Positions 1 to 6,836 of a DNA stretch of 7,460 nucleotides are shown in pieces. The notes beneath the pieces were generated by a model, which was not told the DNA's origin, did not search any database, and saw only the letters and a program-made list of their open reading frames with translations. The stretch comes from Clostridiales bacterium UBA7573 (GTDB taxonomy: Bacteria; Bacillota; Clostridia; Oscillospirales; CAG-272), in contig DLLB01000002.1 in the NCBI GenBank assembly GCA_002477905.1, positions 1 through 7,460 on the forward strand, in the 5' to 3' direction. Both the position numbers and the translations under genes were made by a program. Position 1 is the first letter of the stretch. Each line of letters opens with the position of its first letter.

Positions 1-267
1 ATTGGATTTATCTACAATTTAGATGCGGATCGAGAAGAATACCGAAGCGTTTATCTTGTTCTTTTCTCAGATAGCACCCCAACCAAATTGTTTACTTTGC
101 CAAGTGGATATTCCACTGGTCCGATCTATGCAGATTACGGTTCAAGCTTGCAAAAAGGGGATTATGTGGGATTTCATGTGCGCAAAGAAGATGATCCGGA
201 ATTCGGAAATTGGAGTTTGTATGTGGTGGATTTGCGGACAAAAGAAGGATTCTTTATTACAAAATAG
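1..267 (+). CDS. C-terminal part of an unrecognised protein (5' end outside window)
   Basis: Reading frame 1 is open from the left edge to a TAG at 265-267 and gives 88 residues, with no start needed inside the window. The piece is rich in aromatic and beta-branched residues (for example YRSVYLVLFSD near the start and NWSLYVVDL near the end), alternates hydrophobic and polar residues like a beta-sandwich, and has no membrane segment. I do not recognise a family. Its stop codon overlaps the AGGAGG ribosome binding site of the ATPase gene, which starts 9 nt after the TAG, so it is very probably in the same operon. It could be an extracytoplasmic or accessory domain of the transporter system, but that is inference from position only. 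A shorter open frame at 23-280 overlaps it and looks like a shadow: its composition is unlike a folded protein, and it would overrun the ATPase start. Confidence 0.75.
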   Translation: MGFIYNLDADREEYRSVYLVLFSDSTPTKLFTLPSGYSTGPIYADYGSSLQKGDYVGFHVRKEDDPEFGNWSLYVVDLRTKEGFFITK

Positions 268-271
268 GAGG
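266..271 (+). promoter_or_regulatory. Ribosome binding site of the ABC ATPase gene
   Basis: A perfect AGGAGG lies 5 nt before the ATG at 277 and overlaps the TAG of the upstream gene. This fixes the ATPase start and suggests that ribosomes ending the upstream gene can re-initiate here. Confidence 0.85.
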
Positions 272-276
272 ATGGC

Positions 277-1110
277 ATGATCACGGTCAGTCACTTATGT
301 AAAAGCTATGGAGAGGTGCAGGCACTGCGGGATTTTTCCTATACGTTTGATCGGGGAATCTACGCGGTGCTGGGACCAAACGGAAGCGGGAAATCCACAT
401 TGATGAATTTGCTGACACAAAACGCTGTCAAAACCGCAGGAGAGATCCAATATACAGCTTCTGTCGATCAGCAGTTGACAGACGGGCGCATCGGTTATGT
501 ACCGCAGTATCCGGGGATGTATCCAGCGTTTACGGTTTATGAAATGCTGGATTATATCGGATTGCTTCGAAAAAATGCCGAACGGCATGCACAGATCGAA
601 GAACTTTTGACGGCGTTTGATTTAACGACATACCGTGACCGGAAAGTGAAAGCGCTATCCGGCGGAACCAAACAGCGCCTTGCGATTGCACAGGCTTTTT
701 TAGGGCATCCGGAATTGGTAATATTGGACGAACCGACGGCAGGACTGGATCCGTTACAGCGCGTCGCATTTAAAAATTATACCGCGCAGCGGAGCAAAGA
801 ACTTTCCGTTATTATTTCTACACATATTGTCAGCGATGTAGAAAGCATTGCGACAGAAGTGATCTTCCTGCAACGCGGACAAATTGCCCGTGCCGGAACC
901 ATGGAACAGATTTTAGATACTGCGGATTTTTCCTGCTGGCAGTTACCACTGGAAAAGGCGCCGGCAGCGTTGCCTTTTGTCCATCGTGTCAATGGCGGAG
1001 AACTGCGGATTTTGTCAGAGGATTGCCCTTGCGCGGATGCCATGCGGGTGCAACCGGAACTGGAAGATTGCTATCTGGCAATTTTTGGAATGGAGCGGGC
1101 GCATGGGTGA
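277..1110 (+). CDS. ABC transporter ATP-binding protein (ABC-2 exporter type)
   Basis: A complete 277-residue nucleotide-binding subunit that would hydrolyse ATP at the inner face of the membrane to drive the permease encoded next. Seen in order: Walker A GPNGSGKST at residues 33-41, Q-loop Gln77 in YVPQ, signature LSGGT at 127-131, Walker B LVILDE at 147-152 with catalytic Glu152, D-loop GLDP at 156-159, and switch His183 in STHIVSDVE. All catalytic positions are intact. The arrangement and the STH-IVSDVE wording resemble ATPases of ABC-2 exporters of Bacillota (bacteriocin, antibiotic or lipid export types). The last 80 or so residues form a variable C-terminal extension, common in this group. 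The start is set by AGGAGG at 266-271. The end overlaps the permease start by 8 nt, so the two proteins are probably made in coupled fashion. Substrate cannot be inferred. Confidence 0.95.
   Translation: MITVSHLCKSYGEVQALRDFSYTFDRGIYAVLGPNGSGKSTLMNLLTQNAVKTAGEIQYTASVDQQLTDGRIGYVPQYPGMYPAFTVYEMLDYIGLLRKNAERHAQIEELLTAFDLTTYRDRKVKALSGGTKQRLAIAQAFLGHPELVILDEPTAGLDPLQRVAFKNYTAQRSKELSVIISTHIVSDVESIATEVIFLQRGQIARAGTMEQILDTADFSCWQLPLEKAPAALPFVHRVNGGELRILSEDCPCADAMRVQPELEDCYLAIFGMERAHG
1092..1105 (+). promoter_or_regulatory. Ribosome binding site and overlapping start of the permease gene
   Basis: GGAG at 1092-1095 stands 7 nt before the ATG at 1103-1105, inside the end of the ATPase gene, whose TGA is at 1108-1110. 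The permease frame remains open upstream to an ATG at 977, but that longer start would overlap the ATPase by more than 130 nt and add 42 residues of poor composition. The 1103 start instead gives the normal ABC-2 permease opening (short cytosolic segment with WEIRKL, then a helix). Confidence 0.8.
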
Positions 1111-3136
1111 ATTGTTTGGGTGGGAGATCCGTAAATTATGGAAGGCACGGCATCTCATTGTGCTGTTGATCGTGATGACGATTTGCTGTTTTATGGTGGG
1201 AGTAGTGTGTGCGGGGCAGCCGGAGCAGGCAACCGATCCCGCAACTTATGAGGAAAAGATGGAGTCGCTTGCCTATCAGGCGCAGATCAACTACCGGATG
1301 ATTCGGGATAAAAACAGCAAAGAAGCGTTGTACCAAAGTGCCGTGTACGCACGATATACCGCGCTTTCCAAAACGGACGTGTCCGGAGAAGTCAGAGGCT
1401 TTGAAACGGTACTGTCCGCTTTTTTGCCGTATACGCTTGCATTTGCGTTTGGCGTTTGGACTGCGATTCTGATGGCTTTGGAGGAACAGCAGGGAACGCT
1501 GATCCTGCAATCCTTTCAGAAACGTCGATATGCCGTTGGGATTTGTAAAATCGAGGTACTTGGTGCAGTTTCGGTGCTGGCAACCGTATGGTTGACCGGA
1601 TGTTTTTCCCTTGGGGTATGGTGTAAGACCGGATTTGCCGGCATCACAAATCCGGTACAGACGATTGCGCGGTATGCGCGTTGCCCGTATGCGTTGTCGG
1701 TAGGCGGTGCGCTTTGCCTGCGTGTGCTGAGCGTGATTTGCGCGACTTTGTGTTTTGGCTTTTTGGCATATCTTCTGACTTGGCTGATGCGGAAAATTGT
1801 GCTGTCTTTACTTTGCAACCTGCTTGTCCTGGCAACGCAGGTACTGGCATTTCGGTTTTCCACGGATATTTATTCCTTTTTCTATGCGGTCAATTTGCCG
1901 GTAATTCTCACCGGTACTTGGTTAAACCGTCTCTGCGGTGGAAAATATTTTGTTTTTGTACCACAGCTGGCGTTGTTTTTTGCAACGTTTGGGATTGGTA
2001 CAGTTTTGTTTGCAGTGGGCGGAATTTTGTGTTATCGGTTTCTGAAAACGGTACATACGGTAAAGAACCGCCGGAAAGGGAAAGCGCATGAGCGGCATCA
2101 TGGACATTCGTTGCGTTTTTATGAGTATCGGAAGCTGCTTCCGAAAAGAGTTTTCTGCATGGTTGCGATTCTGCTTGCGGCGCAAATCGTGGGATTGGCT
2201 TTGGCACATCCGAAAACAAGTGATGTATTTCAAAAGGTTTATCGGAATTATGTGACGCAGATACAGGAACTTCCTTTTGCGGAGCAATGTGAATTTGCGG
2301 AGGCGGAGAAAGCGCGCGCAAACGCGATCCTTCAACGTGTGGAGGAATGCAGAGTATTGTACCGTGCCGGAGAAATCGAACAGGAAGAATATTTGGACGC
2401 AATTTCACGAAAAGGCGCCGCAGATATGATCTTGTCGGTGATGACGAAAATCGACGAGCAGTTAGAGATGATCGGGACTTATCGTGCGCAAGGGGTGGAC
2501 GCCAACTTGGTTTATGCGACGGGATGGCAGGCAATGTGTGCGGGAGAGGCAGATTATTTTTGCTTTTTCGCGGTTCTTTTCTGCCTTGCGTCTTATGCAG
2601 TGATGGACAAGGAAACACAGTTTGCTCCGATTGCAAACAGTTGTTTTGTTCGCGCCCCAAAAGAAAAACGCGCGCGGTTGTGGAAACGATGCTGGTATAT
2701 GGCGACCGTTGCTATGGGGATCGTGACGTTGTTCCTCCTTACAAAAACGGTGTTTTTCGCGGTGCGGGAAGGATTGCCGGCATGGGATCATGCGGCGGTT
2801 GGCGCCGGATTGACCTTGCGCTTTCCCAAAATCAAATTATGGCAAGTCGTTGGAATGCATTTTGGCATGGCATGGCTTGGCGGTGTGGGATTGGCGCTGC
2901 TTTGTGAAATTTATGCGCAGATCGTTTCCCATGCTTATTTGTTGCTTTTGTTGGGAATTTGTGTGGAGGGGGCATTGATTTTGCTCTCTTTTGCGACAGG
3001 CGGACGGATTTCGTTTTCTGTCTCCGGATATTTCGACTACGCGGGATTACGTCGCGCGTGGTACGGGATCGCACTTCTGCCGCTTTGCGCGTGTGCGATT
3101 ACCGGATGGTTGCATCGCAGACAAACCAGCGCATAG
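1103..3136 (+). CDS. ABC-2-type permease with two fused halves (12 predicted membrane helices)
   Basis: A 677-residue membrane protein, the likely partner of the ATPase just upstream. By eye, hydrophobic segments lie near residues 18-38, 106-126, 150-173, 200-227, 232-250 and 289-313, then 350-368, 485-501, 531-554, 581-605, 610-631 and 652-670: six plus six. Each half opens with the same cytosolic motif (WEIRKL at 7-12; YEYRKL at 340-345), then a helix, a hydrophilic loop facing outward (39-105; 369-484) and a helix followed by a charged cytosolic stretch. Usual ABC-2 permeases have about six helices and dimerise, so this looks like both halves in one chain. The second outer loop is longer and rich in Glu, Arg and Ala, probably helical. 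A basic, His-rich linker (about 321-335, with His at 329, 332, 333 and 335) joins the halves. The family call rests on topology and context rather than a specific motif. The gene ends 28 nt before the hairpin terminator. Confidence 0.85.
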   Translation: MGELFGWEIRKLWKARHLIVLLIVMTICCFMVGVVCAGQPEQATDPATYEEKMESLAYQAQINYRMIRDKNSKEALYQSAVYARYTALSKTDVSGEVRGFETVLSAFLPYTLAFAFGVWTAILMALEEQQGTLILQSFQKRRYAVGICKIEVLGAVSVLATVWLTGCFSLGVWCKTGFAGITNPVQTIARYARCPYALSVGGALCLRVLSVICATLCFGFLAYLLTWLMRKIVLSLLCNLLVLATQVLAFRFSTDIYSFFYAVNLPVILTGTWLNRLCGGKYFVFVPQLALFFATFGIGTVLFAVGGILCYRFLKTVHTVKNRRKGKAHERHHGHSLRFYEYRKLLPKRVFCMVAILLAAQIVGLALAHPKTSDVFQKVYRNYVTQIQELPFAEQCEFAEAEKARANAILQRVEECRVLYRAGEIEQEEYLDAISRKGAADMILSVMTKIDEQLEMIGTYRAQGVDANLVYATGWQAMCAGEADYFCFFAVLFCLASYAVMDKETQFAPIANSCFVRAPKEKRARLWKRCWYMATVAMGIVTLFLLTKTVFFAVREGLPAWDHAAVGAGLTLRFPKIKLWQVVGMHFGMAWLGGVGLALLCEIYAQIVSHAYLLLLLGICVEGALILLSFATGGRISFSVSGYFDYAGLRRAWYGIALLPLCACAITGWLHRRQTSA

Positions 3137-3164
3137 AAGCAAAACGCCGTATCAAACTTATTCA

Positions 3165-3209
3165 AAAAAGCAAGACGCCGAATCTGCTGGATTCGACGTC
3201 TTGCTTTTT
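3165..3209. terminator. Bidirectional rho-independent terminator between convergent operons
   Basis: Two 20-nt arms (3165-3184 and 3190-3209) are inverted copies with one difference, separated by a 5-nt loop TGCTG. The outer ends are A-rich on the left and T-rich on the right, so a transcript from either strand forms a long stem followed by U residues. The single unmatched position (3179 against 3195) is C-A in the + transcript but U-G, a tolerated wobble, in the - transcript. The hairpin starts 28 nt after the permease stop and 5 nt after the stop of the convergent - strand gene at 3215, so it serves both. Confidence 0.92.
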
Positions 3210-3214
3210 CAGTG

Positions 3215-4327
3215 TCAGTCTCCGCTTTGGAATACGCGCCGGATGGCTTCCAAATATCCGTATCCGTTTTGCGTATCCGGCTCTAAATAACTGGTTTCGG
3301 TCCATTCATTCCAACTGTTGACGGTAAGCAACTTGGGTTGTTTTGGATGGCGATCCAGATAGTCTTTGGCGAGGCGGAGCGCGGATTCAAACGCCTTTGG
3401 TGGGTTGTTCCGGGTGATATTGTCCACATAATTGCGAAAACGCGGATTATTGTCCCAGCCGATGGATACGTGCGGAAAATACGTTTGCGAATAGCTTTGT
3501 TCAATCAAACGGTATTGCCGATCCACATCCGGAAGGATTTCTGCATAATCCCGGTTCATATCCGTAAAATGGGCAAATTGATAATGGGTAATGCTGTCGA
3601 ATCCCATTTGTTCAAATTCCGCACGGGAAATGCCGCCGTTGGAATCTACTCCGCTGAGATTGGTGCCGTTCATTCCCCAAGCTGCCGCTTGCAAATGAAG
3701 TCCGGGGAAGCCGGCTTTGACGGTTTCCTTGCGAAACCATAAGAGGGCTTCCGCCGCCTGATCTGCACCGCCCAATCCTTTGGCAAGATTGACAAGATCG
3801 TAGATCATAAACACCGGCTTCCCATCTATTTTATAATAGGACGGATGAGAAAAGTACCGCGTGATGATATGGTGTACGATCCGTTCAAATTCCGCGCGGG
3901 ACTGTGCGCCTTCCCAAACCACAGTGGAGGAATCCTGATCCGAAAGATCTAAGTTCCAGACATAATTGGCGTCATGATTTGCCCACATCAAATAGAATTT
4001 GACCAAGTCGTGGTTGCGTGCCTGCAGATAACCGTTGTTGAGACATTGCTCCAAAAACGGACGGTGATCGTACCAATACCAATCATAAATAAAGACGTTG
4101 ACGCCATAATCATGTGCGCATGCGATCTGACTTTCCATCACATACGGATCTGCCTCATTGACATACCCCCACAGCGGCTTGCGGTTCCAAAAGTAATCCG
4201 CTGTTTTGCGCACGGAATTTTTGACGGTTTGCCACTCTCCCATCCCTTCTTTCCAAAAGAGACGGGCGCGCGGTTCATCACCGGTGTAAGCAGGCCAAAC
4301 GTAAGCGGCGACATCATACGGACACAT
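3215..4327 (-). CDS. WbsX/GH99-like family protein (probable carbohydrate-active enzyme, cytosolic)
   Basis: A 370-residue protein with the hallmarks of the glycosyltransferase WbsX / glycoside hydrolase family 99-like domain. Seen: an N-terminal beta strand opening DVAAYVWPAY (residues 5-14), a conserved aromatic strand NVFIYDWYWYD (77-87), a strand KFYLMWANHD, and near the C-terminus NSWNEWTETSYLEPD (337-351). In characterised GH99 mannosidases two glutamates three residues apart are catalytic; here Glu341 and Glu344 have that spacing, which suggests an active enzyme, but assigning them is inference without a structure. Family members cluster with O-antigen or polysaccharide genes, but none are seen here. 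There is no signal peptide, so it would act in the cytosol. Substrate and direction (hydrolase or transferase) are unknown. The start is fixed by AGGAGG at 4336-4341. It is the last gene of the - strand run, 70 nt after the FAD gene. Confidence 0.88.
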   Translation of the reverse strand: MCPYDVAAYVWPAYTGDEPRARLFWKEGMGEWQTVKNSVRKTADYFWNRKPLWGYVNEADPYVMESQIACAHDYGVNVFIYDWYWYDHRPFLEQCLNNGYLQARNHDLVKFYLMWANHDANYVWNLDLSDQDSSTVVWEGAQSRAEFERIVHHIITRYFSHPSYYKIDGKPVFMIYDLVNLAKGLGGADQAAEALLWFRKETVKAGFPGLHLQAAAWGMNGTNLSGVDSNGGISRAEFEQMGFDSITHYQFAHFTDMNRDYAEILPDVDRQYRLIEQSYSQTYFPHVSIGWDNNPRFRNYVDNITRNNPPKAFESALRLAKDYLDRHPKQPKLLTVNSWNEWTETSYLEPDTQNGYGYLEAIRRVFQSGD

Positions 4328-4335
4328 CGGTTGTT

Positions 4336-4361
4336 CCTCCTGAAAAAGAAAAATTCAGAAA
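4336..4361 (-). promoter_or_regulatory. Ribosome binding site of the WbsX/GH99-like gene inside a possible hairpin
   Basis: On the - strand a perfect AGGAGG (complement of 4336-4341) lies 8 nt before the ATG at 4327. Most of it can pair: UUUCUGAA (complement of 4354-4361) with UUCAGGAG (complement of 4337-4344), 8 pairs of which two are G-U, around a 9-nt U-rich loop. The ribosome site is certain; the hairpin is weak and its role is inference. No convincing promoter was seen in the 70 nt between this gene and the FAD gene. Confidence 0.6.
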
Positions 4362-4397
4362 TGGTTGCAAAAGACATTGCCGATTGGAAAACCGGAT

Positions 4398-5801
4398 TTA
4401 CGAAAAGACATCCACCTGTTCGTCAAGCAATCCCAAGATGGCGTCTGCCGCATAGAGCCCCATGGCGCCGCTTTGCGAAAGTCCGCGGGTGATGCCACTG
4501 CCGTCTCCGATCAGATACAGACGGTCTGCAATTTCGAAGTGCGCGTTATGTTTCGGACGGATGGAATAATATTTATTTTCACAACCGTAGAGTAAGGTAT
4601 CGTCGTTTGCGGTGCCGGGTGCAACTTTATCCAGCGCGTAGATCATTTCGATGATATTGGTCAGCGCACGGTAGGGCATGACCATGGAAAGATCTCCGGG
4701 GAATGCCTTCATCGTCGGAATGACGGAGCCGGCTCCCAGTCGGTGTTCGTTGGTTCTTCTGCCGCGTACCAGATCTCCGAACCGCTGGACCATAATGTTG
4801 CCTTCCGCAGCAAAATTCATATTTTTGGCGATGTTTTCCGCATATTCAGTCGGTTTTTTGAAATCGCCTTCAAAATGAATGGAATTCAGAATGGCGAAGT
4901 TGCAATTGTCCGTCTTTTTCTCCGGCTCCGCAAAGGAATGCCCGTTTGCAGTAATGACGCCGTGATTGTTTTCCGCCGAAACCAAACCGCCTTGATTAAA
5001 GCAGAACATCCGGGTGCGATCTTCAAAGGTTTTGGTGCGGTATAAGATTTTCGGCTCGTAAATTTTGGAGGAGAATTCCCGCCAGATAATGTCCTTCATT
5101 TCCACGCGTACGCCGATGTCCACGGAGTTTGCTTCCATCACGACGCCGAAATTGTCGCAGATGCGCTTGACAAATTCCGCGCCGCTCCGGCCGGTGGCAA
5201 CGATCACCGTGTGCGCGGAAAGCGAGAAGGTGTTGCCGTTTTCGGTGACTGTTACAAGATATTCGCCGGCTTCTTGGTGCAGATTTTCACATACGCACAG
5301 AGAGCGCATTTCCACACCGCGTGCCCGCAGATCTTCAATCAGCGCGTGCATGGTTTTGAAGTTTTTGTCGGTACCGAGATGACGGACATTCATATCCAAA
5401 AGCCGCAGATTATTTTGCAGGCATTTCAGCTTCAGTTCTTCGCAGGAACTGTACAGCTTCGGATAATCTTCCGCAAACCCTTCCAGCACATGATCGACGC
5501 CGTTGATGTATTTCATTGCCTGCGCTTCGCCGATTTCCTCTCCCATGGTACCGCCGTACGCAGTACCGAGATTGAATTTTCCGTCCGAAAATGCACCCGC
5601 GCCGGCATATCCGCCGGTAATCGAGCAGATTTTGCAGTGCAGACAGGCTTTATTTTTGCTGGCGGGGCAATGCCGTTTGTCTAAGGGCAATCCTTGTTCT
5701 AAAATGACGATCTTTTGATTGGGAGCTTTGGTAATCAATCGGTGAGCCGCCATCAAACCGCCGATGCCGCCGCCGATAATTGCAATATCATACTGGTTCA
5801 T
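4398..5801 (-). CDS. COG2509-type FAD-dependent oxidoreductase
   Basis: A 467-residue flavoprotein of the uncharacterised FAD-dependent dehydrogenase group COG2509. The N-terminal dinucleotide-binding fold shows IIGGGIGGL (8-16) after a hydrophobic strand, with Glu35 at the end of the second strand as expected for binding the FAD ribose. A second glycine motif, TVIVATGRSG, is at 198-207, and the FAD-closing motif LIGDGSGITRGL lies near the C-terminus (GDGSG at 432-436). A Cys cluster at 45, 53, 56 and 59 (C-x7-C-x2-C-x2-C) is followed by GGYAGAGAFSDGK, the characteristic segment of this group. The cluster could hold a metal or iron-sulphur centre; this is not established here. Length fits the family, and no signal peptide or membrane helix is seen, so it is cytosolic. 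Its reaction is unknown. It starts 32 nt after the E2-like gene, behind a modest AAGG site 9 nt before the ATG, and is probably co-transcribed with it. Confidence 0.93.
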   Translation of the reverse strand: MNQYDIAIIGGGIGGLMAAHRLITKAPNQKIVILEQGLPLDKRHCPASKNKACLHCKICSITGGYAGAGAFSDGKFNLGTAYGGTMGEEIGEAQAMKYINGVDHVLEGFAEDYPKLYSSCEELKLKCLQNNLRLLDMNVRHLGTDKNFKTMHALIEDLRARGVEMRSLCVCENLHQEAGEYLVTVTENGNTFSLSAHTVIVATGRSGAEFVKRICDNFGVVMEANSVDIGVRVEMKDIIWREFSSKIYEPKILYRTKTFEDRTRMFCFNQGGLVSAENNHGVITANGHSFAEPEKKTDNCNFAILNSIHFEGDFKKPTEYAENIAKNMNFAAEGNIMVQRFGDLVRGRRTNEHRLGAGSVIPTMKAFPGDLSMVMPYRALTNIIEMIYALDKVAPGTANDDTLLYGCENKYYSIRPKHNAHFEIADRLYLIGDGSGITRGLSQSGAMGLYAADAILGLLDEQVDVFS

Positions 5802-5833
5802 GTAAAATTTCCTTGCCTTTCCTTTTGATGCGC

Positions 5834-6796
5834 TTATTCAATATCCTCTTTGATCTCCGCAGGCGGGGTGTCCAGCACCCACGGATTGCGCAGGCATCGC
5901 AGGATATGCTTCAATGCCGACGCATAATAGAATCCGTCACAGATGCGCTCATCCAAGACGGCGGTAAAATCAATGTAAGATTCCTTTTTGGTTTCTCCAT
6001 CCTCGGTAATCACCATCTTCCGGTATTTGGAGCCAAAAGATAAAAACACCGGTACATTACCGAAATCGTACAGATGATGGTAAATCGGCGGAATGCCGAG
6101 CGAGCCCATAGAGGTAATGAACATACTGCCGTGAAACGGGCTGACCTTGCATAAGGCTTGCGGAAGCAGACCGATATAATCCAGACCACGCATCAGTGCC
6201 GCTGCAAATCGCAGTAAGAATCCGGGAATGTAATTGAGAGCTTTTGTGGCTTTGTCAAAGCCACTATCCGGATGATTGCGGTAGCCGTCGATCAGGCGGT
6301 TGAATTCGTTGTAAACGTCAAAGATTGTAGCGTCTTTCTCAAAAAAGCCTTTTAATGCAGTGTCGGGGGATAACAGAGACATTTCCCGTTTAATCACAAG
6401 CATAATTTCAATATCGTTGCGGGCAAAGATCTTGTTTCCCGCGACAAAACGGTTGACACCGGGATACTGCGAAACGGTGCGGATATAAGTGGCGATCAAC
6501 ACATGCATAAAGGTCATCTGATAACCTTGCGCCTTTTTTTCGGCAAGATATCTGTCCACTTTTTCACAGTTTATCGGTACCGTGATATAATTCTGAGAGC
6601 CGCAACGTTCATCCATGAGATACGCGCCGACGCGCGTCATCGGAGAAATGGTGCGCAGTTTTCTGCCGTCCTTCCGATCGCCAAAACGCCGTTTTCTCTT
6701 TTTAGCGGCAGGTTGTTTTGCCGCTGGTACTTCCGGTTGCGGATCGGACTGTTCGGAAGCGCCCTGTTGCGCGGTTTGTTCTTCTGTCAATTCCAT
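5834..6796 (-). CDS. E2/CAT-fold acyltransferase-like protein with altered active site
   Basis: A 320-residue protein resembling the catalytic domain of 2-oxoacid dehydrogenase E2 subunits and chloramphenicol acetyltransferase. Residues 1-37 are a disordered, acidic then Ala/Pro and strongly basic tail (KKRKRR at 32-37). The core runs from about 47 to 305, with FMHVLIATYIRTV at 96-108, FITSMGSLG at 226-234 (the E2 segment carrying the substrate-side Ser/Thr) and LDERICDG at 281-288. In active family members that last motif reads H-x3-D-G with catalytic His; here the His position is Glu283 while Asp287 and Gly288 remain. There is no lipoyl domain and no E1 or E3 gene nearby, so it is not part of an ordinary dehydrogenase complex. 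Automated annotation would probably label it 2-oxo acid dehydrogenase subunit E2. Acyl transfer by the standard mechanism is doubtful; a ligand-binding or different catalytic role is possible. The start follows AAAGGAG with 6 nt between, and it is the first gene after the promoter at 6837-6865. Confidence 0.88.
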   Translation of the reverse strand: MELTEEQTAQQGASEQSDPQPEVPAAKQPAAKKRKRRFGDRKDGRKLRTISPMTRVGAYLMDERCGSQNYITVPINCEKVDRYLAEKKAQGYQMTFMHVLIATYIRTVSQYPGVNRFVAGNKIFARNDIEIMLVIKREMSLLSPDTALKGFFEKDATIFDVYNEFNRLIDGYRNHPDSGFDKATKALNYIPGFLLRFAAALMRGLDYIGLLPQALCKVSPFHGSMFITSMGSLGIPPIYHHLYDFGNVPVFLSFGSKYRKMVITEDGETKKESYIDFTAVLDERICDGFYYASALKHILRCLRNPWVLDTPPAEIKEDIE

Positions 6797-6802
6797 GCGG
6801 AT

Positions 6803-6809
6803 CTCCTTT
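6803..6809 (-). promoter_or_regulatory. Ribosome binding site of the E2-like gene
   Basis: On the - strand AAAGGAG (complement of 6803-6809) stands 6 nt before the ATG at 6796. It fixes the start of the E2-like protein and so shows that its charged N-terminal tail is translated. Confidence 0.8.
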
Positions 6810-6836
6810 CCGAGTGTGCTTTTTCATCACCGTTTC

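Noticed and set aside
977..1102. Upstream in-frame start at 977 for the permease
   Set aside because: It would overlap the ATPase gene by more than 130 nt and add 42 residues unlike a permease N-terminus. The ATG at 1103 has a GGAG site and the usual short overlap.
1908..2660. 250-residue open frame on the - strand inside the permease gene
   Set aside because: Low-complexity, Arg/Pro/Ser/His-rich translation with no recognisable domain. It lies wholly opposite a coherent membrane protein, so it is a shadow frame.
4328..4397. Separate promoter in the gap before the WbsX/GH99-like gene
   Set aside because: A TTGCAA is present on the - strand but no acceptable -10 lies at the right distance, so co-transcription with the FAD gene is the simpler reading.
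5834..6796. True pyruvate or branched-chain dehydrogenase E2 subunit
   Set aside because: There is no lipoyl domain, no subunit-binding domain and no E1/E3 genes nearby, and the catalytic His position is Glu.
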